Of a stretch of DNA of 64,000 bases, positions 8,904-16,557 are shown in pieces. The stretch is from assembly GCF_900155475.1 (NCBI RefSeq), contig NZ_FXAM01000002.1, positions 248,001 to 312,000 of the forward strand. Reading direction: 5' to 3'. Each line of letters starts with the position of its first letter. The stretch's first letter is position 1. The stretch comes from Methylomagnum ishizawai. GTDB lineage: Bacteria; Pseudomonadota; Gammaproteobacteria; Methylococcales; Methylococcaceae. The notes under the pieces were generated by a model. The model did no database searches. It saw nothing but the letters and a program-made list of their open reading frames with translations, and was not told the DNA's origin. A program made the translations under genes and the position numbers.

Positions 8904-9812
8904 TCAGGCGAAACCCACGGCCAGCAACGCGCCCAGGTCGATATCGCCGCTATCGTTGGCGGGCGCGGCGGGGCGGGCGGAGCCGGTCCGCTGTTGCTCG
9001 GCCTCGTAATATTCCCCCTGTACCCAATTCGCGCCCGCCGCCAGGCTCAGGTCGGCTTGGCGGGCGGAAGCCACACCTTCCACCACCACCTCGGCCCCGA
9101 GTCCACGCGCCACCGAGATGGTCGAGCGCAACCGCGACAGCGCCTCGGTGGTATCGAAACGGTCTGGGGCCGGGCCGAAACCATGCGGGGTGATGAAATA
9201 ATCCGGGTTGATTTCCCGCAACAGGGCGAGTTCGCTGTTCTCGGGATGTGGCTTGCGCTCGCTCTGGAGGGCGATTTGGTAGCCCCTGGCGCGGTAATTC
9301 TCCAAACCCCGCGCCACGGCGGTGGCGGCGCGGCCATCCCACAGGCCCAGCGACACCGAGACCACCACCTGTTGCGGCGAGCGCTCGCAACGGGCCAGCA
9401 CGTCCTCGAAGTAAGCCCCGTGGTTCTTCTTGACCGCGATCACATAATTGGGATTGACCGGCAGGAACAACCGGGCATCGTTGTCCGGCAGCCCCAGGAA
9501 ATTGAGCAGATGGATGGTCCGGCACAATCGGTCCAGGTTGATGAGGGCCGAGGTGTGCTGGGCGTTGGCGAAATCGTCCAGGGCGAAATGGGGGCTTTCC
9601 CGTTCCGCGTACAGCCTGAGTCCGGCCTGATAGCCGTTCACCCTGCCCGGCTGGGCGGCGGAGCGGATGTGCTTGAATACGGTGCTGAGATATAAATCGC
9701 CGAAGCGGCCCTCGACCTGCCCATCCCGCAGCAGTAAGGGGGATTCGTCCAGGGCGCTTTCTTGCTTGAACAGGTTGCCGAGATCGCCGATCAGTAGGCT
9801 AGGGAGAAGCAT
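8904..9812 (-). CDS. Degenerate EAL-domain protein (probably not catalytic)
   Basis: This 302-residue protein has the fold pattern of a c-di-GMP phosphodiesterase EAL domain. The C-terminal third is clear: GLGAEVVVEGVASARQADL, then AGANWVQGEYYE. The signature ExLxR reads QAGLR, the conserved Glu of the second strand is absent (VVVSVSLGLW), and the metal-binding Asp-Asp pair and the following Lys are missing (QIALQSERKPH; DYFITPHGF). It may still bind c-di-GMP or a protein partner but should not hydrolyse it. ATG 9812 is preferred because AGGAG lies 9 bases upstream; the frame continues to 9989 through AT-rich non-coding-like sequence. It faces the hybrid kinase, suggesting a signalling role. 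Confidence 0.78.
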   Translation of the reverse strand: MLLPSLLIGDLGNLFKQESALDESPLLLRDGQVEGRFGDLYLSTVFKHIRSAAQPGRVNGYQAGLRLYAERESPHFALDDFANAQHTSALINLDRLCRTIHLLNFLGLPDNDARLFLPVNPNYVIAVKKNHGAYFEDVLARCERSPQQVVVSVSLGLWDGRAATAVARGLENYRARGYQIALQSERKPHPENSELALLREINPDYFITPHGFGPAPDRFDTTEALSRLRSTISVARGLGAEVVVEGVASARQADLSLAAGANWVQGEYYEAEQQRTGSARPAAPANDSGDIDLGALLAVGFA

Positions 9813-10249
9813 GGGGGTGGCTCCTATGGTGTTCCATGGGCGGCCTCCTGGGCCGGGAGCTTCCCGGCGGCATGCGCCGTGGGAAGTGTTGCTGGCACTA
9901 TAGCAAGCGCAATCATGCTTAAAAAATAATAAAAAACACTTCTTCAATTCCTTTTGGTTATAAAAAACTGGCCGTCGGGCTGTGTTCAAGGCCGGCCTTG
10001 CAGGCGGTCCCGGAAATCGTCCAAGCCGATGTTGACGCCCGCCGCTCTCAGCGCCGCCTGTACCTCGCCCGGCGGGACGGCGCGGGGTTGGATATATTTG
10101 CGCACGGCCAGGGCTCAGCTTAGCCGGGGAATAGCTCAGAGTATATATATTTTAGTATAGTTTCTTTGGTCTTGGTTATAAAAAAGTCAGAATATTGATC
10201 GATATTTCTGAGTCAGTTGTTTTTATAAAATGGCTTATTAGATAGATTG
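9813..10249. other. Gap with AT-rich DNA and a possible gene scrap
   Basis: The gap holds the upstream region of the EAL-like gene (AT-rich at about 9900-9970). It also holds a short GC-rich minus-strand frame (9986-10105) and an AT-rich, low-complexity tract (10140-10249) leading into the AT-rich glycan genes. The base composition changes sharply at about 10.12 kb, which looks like a junction of transferred DNA. Confidence 0.45.
9986..10105 (-). pseudogene. Short unknown frame, possibly the tail of a lost gene
   Basis: A GTG-started frame of 39 codons reads MRKYIQPRAVPPGEVQAALR followed by AAGVNIGLDDFRDRLQGRP and a TGA stop. Its composition is that of the GC-rich coding DNA of this genome although it is isolated between AT-rich stretches. 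I do not recognise it. It may be the C-terminal scrap of a gene cut by the insertion of the AT-rich tract. Confidence 0.25.
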
Positions 10250-11374
10250 TTAACTAGAGCGAGCCGTAAGAACAGTCTCTATATTAATGCGGATGTCGTC
10301 TATGTTATAAACATAAGACTGTAGGGAGTTTACTTTCTGCTCGGTCTCTGGCTTTATATATTGAAGCCGTTGCCCTCTCAACGCAGATATCGCGGATTGA
10401 GTCCAATTCATGAAAGAATTAGCTAAGACGACAACAGAGGTAGAGTCCGGAGAAAAAACCGCGTTGTGCAACGCGCTGCCGAACTCCCCGATAATCAATT
10501 CAGCTTGGGAAAACAAAGCTATCTGATCGCTGAATGACAGCGACTCTGGATAGAACGGAACTATGCCAAACTGCTTTAAAATTTCCAACAACGAATCTTG
10601 ATTATCCAATGTAGTTTTTCTATTTATTGCGCCATTACCCCTTAATATAAAAAATTTTTTAGGAAACTTGGTTTGATTGTTAGTGACTGTTGCTTTATTC
10701 ATTAAGGAAACATATAATAAATCATTAACAAAATCATTAAATCTTGGAGAAATAGCCGGGCTGACCCTCAAATAAGATGGAATAATCAGGTTTTTAATTG
10801 AAAGTATTTGATTAGCCTCATCGAAATAAATAATCATATCCCGACATATGCCAAAGTAATCACTGATAATATCGATAGCCCATCCAGGTGTCCCTTCTTG
10901 TAAAACAAACTTAAAATCCATATCAAACGATTGAGTTGAACAGAAATATTTAAATAGCCATAACGATGGCAGTATATCTAGCAGCCAATGCCCGTAGACC
11001 TTAAATCCTGGATTGGCAAGTCTCACGTAGATAATATCATTATCACAACTAATTATTTCTTTTGTCTTGATTGTCTCAATAGAGTACCTATCCAGCTTTT
11101 TGGTCCAGAACGGTGATACTATATCTGGGGAATATACTAATTCTCCACCCTCATTAATAACCATGCCATTGGCAATAACCAAACAATTGGTGAGCCTATG
11201 CACGCCTAGCGGCGGCAACCATCCAAAGACTTCACTGTGCCTATCAGAAAACCATTGCGGGCAGATATCCGGGGCAATCAATGGCAGCGGACGCTTAGAG
11301 GGTTCAGAGGGAAATAATAGGCTAGAAACTAAGTTATTATTTCCAATTATTAGCGGGCTTAATAATGTTTTCAT
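10250..11374 (-). CDS. GT61 (DUF563)-like glycosyltransferase
   Basis: This 374-residue protein has the layout of glycosyltransferase family 61. A central segment reads GHWLLDILPSLWLFKYF and a C-terminal segment reads IIGEFGSALHNAVFSP, matching the family's 'GHxxxxxxP' and 'GAxLxNxxF' patterns. There is no membrane helix. It should add a sugar in surface glycan assembly; donor and acceptor are unknown. It is the last gene of the minus-strand cluster, 12 bp after the WcbI-like gene. Codon use is AT-rich, unlike genes from 13.1 kb onward, so it was probably acquired with its neighbour. Confidence 0.72.
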   Translation of the reverse strand: MKTLLSPLIIGNNNLVSSLLFPSEPSKRPLPLIAPDICPQWFSDRHSEVFGWLPPLGVHRLTNCLVIANGMVINEGGELVYSPDIVSPFWTKKLDRYSIETIKTKEIISCDNDIIYVRLANPGFKVYGHWLLDILPSLWLFKYFCSTQSFDMDFKFVLQEGTPGWAIDIISDYFGICRDMIIYFDEANQILSIKNLIIPSYLRVSPAISPRFNDFVNDLLYVSLMNKATVTNNQTKFPKKFFILRGNGAINRKTTLDNQDSLLEILKQFGIVPFYPESLSFSDQIALFSQAELIIGEFGSALHNAVFSPDSTSVVVLANSFMNWTQSAISALRGQRLQYIKPETEQKVNSLQSYVYNIDDIRINIETVLTARSS

Positions 11375-11386
11375 TTCATTAAATTT

Positions 11387-13078
11387 CTAAATATTTTTAT
11401 ATACAATTATATTTGATGATATCCAATCATCATTTATTTTAATGTCAATTGTGCGTTTGCCAGAGACAGATAAAGAAATTTTTGTGATTCCACTTGCATC
11501 GACTTTAGCGAGTGAATGCACTTTATCTGCCATAATGGCAGTCCCTACCATAATATTTTGGGTGATTACTTGGAAAGGTACACCCGCCTCAATTTTGTCA
11601 GGAGCAATAATTCTAGGTTTCTGAATAATGGTAGTAATTTGATCGTCAAGCATGGCGGATGAATCCGTATTATTAAATAATAATAAATCCGCTAAAAGAT
11701 GATCTTTCCCGTCTAATGAGTGATTTGATATTAAAGCTAGTCTTTCTTTTCCAATATAGTTATACAACATATAATAATTATTTATTAGAACATCAATGGT
11801 TATATGTGTATCTTTGTGCTTGATAAAAAAGTTGCGAGAATTATCATAATTAATATTTAAATCGCCTAAGATGAATTTTTGTAATGGATAGCTAATCATA
11901 TTTAATGGATCAAGCGCGATAACTTCCTGCATTTCCTCATCGCTTGCGTCTACACCGAGATGACTAAATAACTGGTGACAGATATCTGCCAAAACTTCTC
12001 CGCTAGGATGGCTTGGGGTATGAAATAACAAACTCTGCTTATATCGACTTTTTATGAAATCACTGATCCGGATATCGATAGCATGTTCTATTTCAGCCTG
12101 TAGCAGACGGTCCCAGCTATCCTGTATTCTAGCATGATAATATTCAATATCTTTATCAGATGCCTGATCAAATGAAACAATAGCCGCTTGGAGACTAGCT
12201 CCAGATAAATAGGATTTGACAATCTGATGAAAATGATATAGCTCATGTATGGGTAAACCGAATATTTCCTTGCAAATTGAAGATATATCTTCACTGGCGG
12301 ATTTGAATAAAAAAACTGTTGGGTGATAACAATAAGACTGGATCGAAGGAAAACTGATTGCCCGCGCACCTTCCTTAAGCTGGGTCAATAAATATTTGCT
12401 CGAGAATCTGTCATTACCACGATAACCCTCTTTAACAGGCTGGTAAAGCAAAACATCGAGGTTAGGAAGGCTTTTATTCAGAAAAGCATCGTGGGCGGCG
12501 TTGGAAATCAAATGTACTGGGTCGAGTTTTATGATCTCGAATTTGTTTCTGAAGTCTGAAAACCGCATCAGTACCGAAGCCAAGGCTAAAGATTGGCAAT
12601 TGCCATAAATGGCGAATTTCTTTTTCTCATGCCGGGGCCGGATGATATTGATTTCAGCAGAAAGCCATGTTTCGCCACATTTTATATCCACGCTACGCTT
12701 ACCCAAGGCGTTCAATACTACCTTGACAACCCCGGCATTCGTCACTTGTCCCACTATATAAGTTTTATCAGCGAATATTTGGGTACCGGAAGCTAATCCT
12801 TCGGTAGCAACTTCAAAAGGAAATCCGACTTCGCTTTCTTGGGGCACCTTGATTTTAGGCAGCCTCAGTTCGACCCGATGCTGAAGGCCATCCATGGCGT
12901 TGTTATTTGCAATCTGGGAATCACTAATGGAAATTAGTTTCTCAGATGATTTTCCAAGTTCGGCGTCCTTCGCCGGAGGCCCGATTTCATGATGCGGATA
13001 AATCGTTTGCTTCTTGCTGCGGAATAACATCAGCATTCCTGACACCGCAACTATTGCTATCACAGTTTCTATAATCAT
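11387..13078 (-). CDS. WcbI-like polysaccharide protein flanked by a duplicated beta-domain
   Basis: This 563-residue protein begins with one membrane helix (residues 2-20) and a basic stop-transfer (RSKK). Residues about 70-150 form a beta-rich domain (PKIKVPQESEVGFPFEVATE...GKRSVDIK). Residues about 153-430 resemble WcbI, a capsule biosynthesis protein thought to act as an acetyltransferase or deacetylase, with the hallmark KFAIYGNCQSLALA and later SYCYHPTVFLF. The last 85 residues repeat the first beta-domain (PRIIAPDKIEAGVPFQVITQ...GKRTIDIK). The layout is thus membrane anchor, beta-domain, catalytic domain, beta-domain. It lies 12 bp upstream of the GT61-like gene in AT-rich DNA. The WcbI assignment rests on the GNCQ segment and context; the reaction is not certain. 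Confidence 0.68.
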   Translation of the reverse strand: MIIETVIAIVAVSGMLMLFRSKKQTIYPHHEIGPPAKDAELGKSSEKLISISDSQIANNNAMDGLQHRVELRLPKIKVPQESEVGFPFEVATEGLASGTQIFADKTYIVGQVTNAGVVKVVLNALGKRSVDIKCGETWLSAEINIIRPRHEKKKFAIYGNCQSLALASVLMRFSDFRNKFEIIKLDPVHLISNAAHDAFLNKSLPNLDVLLYQPVKEGYRGNDRFSSKYLLTQLKEGARAISFPSIQSYCYHPTVFLFKSASEDISSICKEIFGLPIHELYHFHQIVKSYLSGASLQAAIVSFDQASDKDIEYYHARIQDSWDRLLQAEIEHAIDIRISDFIKSRYKQSLLFHTPSHPSGEVLADICHQLFSHLGVDASDEEMQEVIALDPLNMISYPLQKFILGDLNINYDNSRNFFIKHKDTHITIDVLINNYYMLYNYIGKERLALISNHSLDGKDHLLADLLLFNNTDSSAMLDDQITTIIQKPRIIAPDKIEAGVPFQVITQNIMVGTAIMADKVHSLAKVDASGITKISLSVSGKRTIDIKINDDWISSNIIVYKNI

Positions 13079-13097
13079 GGATATCTAGATAAGCAAT

Positions 13098-14141
13098 CTA
13101 TAGAAAATAAAAATTTACTTTCTTTCGGCTAAGAATCAAAGAATCCACCTTCGATTTCAAATCATATAATCCTTTAGTTGAGGATTCATAAATCCCCGCC
13201 AAATCCAATTCCGGGAAAGAATAGATCGAATCCACGCTCTCGAACAAACGGGCGTTGGTATGATGGATGATATAGTCCGCGATACCCAGTTTCCGGTAAA
13301 GGTTCACGAATTTATCGGTAGTGATGAGCGCGAAGGTGGGAATACCATGCATGAGCGCGGCGATGCAGCCATGGAATTTCATGCTGTAAACCGCATCCAC
13401 CCCATCGAAGGCGTGTAGCAAATCGACATCGCTTTGCCGGACCACCACATCGACCCGGTCGGAATCCAGGCATTCCAGCTTTTCCACGGCGGTCAGGTCG
13501 TAATCGAGTTCCTTGCCGGTGCCGAGCATGATGAAACGCAGGGCATGGCCTTGTTGCAACAGAAAATGCACGAACTCCTTCATCTTGCAGTCGGGCTTGT
13601 TCTGGCCACCGCGCAGCACGATCCCGATGCGCTCCACCGAGGTTTTAGGCTGGTAGCGGAAATCCACGGTATCCAACAGGCTGAACACGATATCGTCGGC
13701 GAAAACCGCTTCCACATGGGGTTTGATATTTTTGTTCACCCATTCCACGCCCTCGATATCGCGGACGCAGATACCTTGTATCGCTTCGGAGCGTAGGAAC
13801 TTTTTCATATTATTGCAGGCGGTTTCGTCGTAGCCGGTCCAGGTGGGTACGCCCACCCCGTGGACGAATACCGGCACCTGTAGGAATTCTTCCAGGAAAT
13901 ATTGGTTGGCCACATCGTAGCCGGGGATCAGCAAATCGCCGCCGCCGATGATGATGGCGTCGTAGCGTTCGGCGATGGCATCGAGGCGGCTATCGCGGTA
14001 CTTACGCATCAAGGCACCGCTCCTGCCGAGCAGGTCCATGCGGTATTCGTTCACCGGGAAAACCCGGCGGAACGCTTGCAAGAATAATTCGTCGCCGAAA
14101 TTGCCGTGGCCGTAGTATCCAACGATGCCGAGTCTTTTCAT
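13098..14141 (-). CDS. Polysaccharide pyruvyl transferase family protein
   Basis: This 347-residue cytosolic protein begins MKRLGIVGYYGHGNFGDELF, the N-terminal pattern of the polysaccharide pyruvyltransferase family (CsaB/WcaK type). Further family points are DAIIIGGGDLLIP near residue 65 and VYSMKFHGCIAALMHGIPTFAL near residue 250, where the 'FHG' motif lies in the donor site. Such enzymes transfer pyruvate from phosphoenolpyruvate to a sugar, forming a ketal that gives charge to surface polymers. Its place in a row of glycosyltransferase genes supports a role in glycan decoration. The last 20 residues are lysine-rich and AT-coded, marking the edge of the AT-rich tract. Confidence 0.85.
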   Translation of the reverse strand: MKRLGIVGYYGHGNFGDELFLQAFRRVFPVNEYRMDLLGRSGALMRKYRDSRLDAIAERYDAIIIGGGDLLIPGYDVANQYFLEEFLQVPVFVHGVGVPTWTGYDETACNNMKKFLRSEAIQGICVRDIEGVEWVNKNIKPHVEAVFADDIVFSLLDTVDFRYQPKTSVERIGIVLRGGQNKPDCKMKEFVHFLLQQGHALRFIMLGTGKELDYDLTAVEKLECLDSDRVDVVVRQSDVDLLHAFDGVDAVYSMKFHGCIAALMHGIPTFALITTDKFVNLYRKLGIADYIIHHTNARLFESVDSIYSFPELDLAGIYESSTKGLYDLKSKVDSLILSRKKVNFYFL

Positions 14142-14235
14142 GGTATAGCCTTTGAATGGAAGCCGGTTCCGCCAGGATACCGACTTGATAGGTAAGCATT
14201 ATGACGGGGTGGATATTCCACCCTTTGAGTGGGAA

Positions 14236-15357
14236 TCAGGTTTCCGGTTTGAACAGGGCGTTGAGGGCGCGTATCTGGAGCGCTTGATATTCGGTGAATA
14301 CTTCCCTCGAATTCCGCTGTAAAGCCTCGACCGCCGCGCCGCCTTCCGCCAGCAATCCGGCCAGCCGCGCCGCGAGGCTTTCCAGGGTCGGGCAATGGTG
14401 TTCGGGGTGGGGGCTGGCGATGCCGGTGAAGCCATCGACCGTCGATAACACCCCGGTCCCGAACGACAGGGCTTCCACCGTCTTGATCTTGAGCCCGGTG
14501 CCACCCAGCATCGGGTTGAGGGCGATATCGACCTGGGCGTAAAAATCGTCCACCCGGTCCACCATGCCCAAGGGCCGGAACGGGCCGAGCCGGTGCTGGG
14601 CTATTTTGCCGCAAATCGGTCCGGCCAGCAGGAAATCGGCCTGGGTACCGAGGTCCGGGTGGGCGGCGAGGGCGTCCACCAGTTTCTCGAAGCCGTTCAC
14701 GTTCCAGGGGTTGGAACTGGCGAGATAGCCCACGGCGATGCGCGGGCGCGGCCTGGGCGCGGCTTGGCGCTGGGGGGTGATGAAACCGACGGTCTCGACC
14801 CTGGGCAGTCCCAAAGCCCGGTAATGGTCGCGCTCCTGGTCCTGGATGGCGACGACCAGATTGGCGCGGCGCAGGCCGCGCAGGTCTTCTTCGACCGTGG
14901 TGTAGAACCATTCGGGCGGCATCCCGGCCTCAATGGAGCGCAGGTGGCGGTCGCCGAACACGTCGTGGGTATCGACCACCTTGAACACCTCGTCCGGCAG
15001 CGCTTCCAGCACCCCGGAAAACCAGACGTAGTTCACCAGCACCAGGCGGTAGTTCCAGCGCCGGTGCAATTCGGCGGCGAGGTCGCCGACACGGGGATCG
15101 TACCAGTCGTCGATGCCGTAATGGTCTTCTTGCGACATCTGGCCGCCCGTGGGCAGATCGCAGGGCAGGCTGTAGAAATAATCCCAATCGGCGGACATGT
15201 CCTCGCGCTGCTGGGGGTCCAGCCCTTCCAGCGGGTAGTAGAGGAAATGCACGCGGTAGCCCAGGGCTTGCAGGCAGCGCCCCATGCGGTGGATGCGGGC
15301 GCTATTGCCTTGGAATTGGGGGTGGCTGGGAATCGGGGAAACGATCAGGCAATGCAT
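14236..15357 (-). CDS. Glycosyltransferase (GT4-like)
   Basis: This 373-residue protein has a GT-B fold pattern. The N-terminal Rossmann part (MHCLIVSPIPSHPQFQGNSAR, then the helix 'RCLQALGYRVHFLYYP') handles the acceptor. The C-terminal part has IAVGYLASSNPWNVNGFEKLV and the nucleotide-sugar site region IALNPMLGGTGLKIKTVEALSFGTGVLST, close to the usual 'G..lK..EAla.G.pvv'. It should transfer a sugar from an activated donor onto a growing surface glycan in the cytoplasm. It begins only 3 bp after the stop of the upstream gene (15361), which indicates co-transcription and probably translational coupling. Confidence 0.85.
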   Translation of the reverse strand: MHCLIVSPIPSHPQFQGNSARIHRMGRCLQALGYRVHFLYYPLEGLDPQQREDMSADWDYFYSLPCDLPTGGQMSQEDHYGIDDWYDPRVGDLAAELHRRWNYRLVLVNYVWFSGVLEALPDEVFKVVDTHDVFGDRHLRSIEAGMPPEWFYTTVEEDLRGLRRANLVVAIQDQERDHYRALGLPRVETVGFITPQRQAAPRPRPRIAVGYLASSNPWNVNGFEKLVDALAAHPDLGTQADFLLAGPICGKIAQHRLGPFRPLGMVDRVDDFYAQVDIALNPMLGGTGLKIKTVEALSFGTGVLSTVDGFTGIASPHPEHHCPTLESLAARLAGLLAEGGAAVEALQRNSREVFTEYQALQIRALNALFKPET

Positions 15358-15360
15358 GGT

Positions 15361-16557
15361 TCAGTAATCCCCGCGCTCGATTTCGATATCCATCAGGGCC
15401 AAGCCCAGGCGGCGTGGATCGTCGGGGTTGATGGTGTAGGTTTCGGAATGGGTGAACAGGATTTCGGCGACGGGCTGGAAGCGGGCCAAACCGGCCACGA
15501 ATTCCCCGGCCAGGCCGATATCGTGTTCGCCCTGCTCGATGGCGAGGTCCAGCGCCTGGCCGTTCACGAACACCCGCAGGGTCTCCAGCACCCGCCCGTC
15601 GGCGACTTTGAGCAGGCGGCAGGCCAGCCGGTAACGCCCCGGACGGGGCAAGGGCACCCGTGCCGTGGCGCGGGGCTTGGGGCCGGTCCAACGCCAGCGC
15701 AAATCCTCCCAGTTCTCGGCGGGGTAGAACCCCGCGGCGTCGGGGATTGCATCGGCTTGCAGATGGATGCGGGCCGGGACCGCGGGGGGACGCCGGTATT
15801 CGCCGAGGTAGGCCCAGGCCGCCCGGTCCCGCGCCGCCGCGAAGCCCGCCGGAGTGACGGCCTCGCCGGGGGCGTCGAGCAGGGCCAAAGCCAGACCCGC
15901 TGGCAGTCCCAGGAACACGGTCTCCCGCCAATCGCGCAGGGCGGCTTCGATGCCATCGCGGCTATTGAGCGGGGTGAGCGTCGAATCGTGTAGGAGATAG
16001 CCCGCCTCCGCCAGGGTCGCGGCCACGGCCAGTAGTTCGGTGGTGGCGAGGGGGATCGATCCCTGCCGCCCACGGGCGATGAGCAAGGCCGGGCGGGCGC
16101 TGGCGAGATGGCGGACCGCCCCCCGCACCAAGCCCGCCGAACCGTGGATATCGGTGAGGATCAAGCCGAGGCCCAGGTCGGGATCGAGCGCTTCGTCCAG
16201 GACGTGGCACCGCCGCAATTGGGGCCGCGACCCCAGACCATGGGCGATACCCCCGACATCGAGCCAATCGCGCTCGGACCCGCCCAACAAGGTCGGCACC
16301 GTCCCGGAATCCCAGGAGCCTTGCGGCCAGACGGCGGAACCCGCCGCGCCGGGAACGGGGAACAGGTAGAGTTCGGCCTCGGTGTTGTGCCGCAGCCAGT
16401 CCAGGACCGGCGAGGCCGGATCGGTCGCGCAGACCGCCGTCCGCCAAGGGCCATGGATGCGGAACAAGGCGGGCAAGAGGCCCAGCCCGGCCCCGCCGAA
16501 ATAAGGCAGGCGGCCGGTTTCGGCCAGCATCCGCCAAGTCAGTTCGGGTGTGTTCAT
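15361..16557 (-). CDS. Unknown protein with FkbM-like region, glycan cluster
   Basis: I do not recognise this 398-residue protein with certainty. The middle (about 125-185: LILTDIHGSAGLVRGAVRHL...ARPALLIARG) resembles FkbM-type methyltransferases ('K.D.eG.E..vl.Ga...l....P.l..E'), but key acidic residues are changed. The C-terminal part (about 245-398) is beta-rich with RYRLACRLLKVADGRVLETLRVFVNG, like a carbohydrate-binding sandwich. I chose ATG 16557, which overlaps the stop of the upstream gene by four bases (ATGA). The frame is open to 16995 but that part lies inside the neighbour. It probably modifies or binds a sugar of the same glycan. Confidence 0.6.
   Translation of the reverse strand: MNTPELTWRMLAETGRLPYFGGAGLGLLPALFRIHGPWRTAVCATDPASPVLDWLRHNTEAELYLFPVPGAAGSAVWPQGSWDSGTVPTLLGGSERDWLDVGGIAHGLGSRPQLRRCHVLDEALDPDLGLGLILTDIHGSAGLVRGAVRHLASARPALLIARGRQGSIPLATTELLAVAATLAEAGYLLHDSTLTPLNSRDGIEAALRDWRETVFLGLPAGLALALLDAPGEAVTPAGFAAARDRAAWAYLGEYRRPPAVPARIHLQADAIPDAAGFYPAENWEDLRWRWTGPKPRATARVPLPRPGRYRLACRLLKVADGRVLETLRVFVNGQALDLAIEQGEHDIGLAGEFVAGLARFQPVAEILFTHSETYTINPDDPRRLGLALMDIEIERGDY

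Larger units (their letters stand above)
10116..13097. other. AT-rich tract (probable horizontally acquired DNA)
   Basis: From about 10.12 to 13.1 kb the DNA is markedly AT-rich with long A/T runs, while both flanks are strongly GC-rich. The tract contains exactly two genes (10250-11374 and 11387-13078), both with A/T-ending codons. No transposase or terminal repeat is seen at its edges. Confidence 0.6.
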
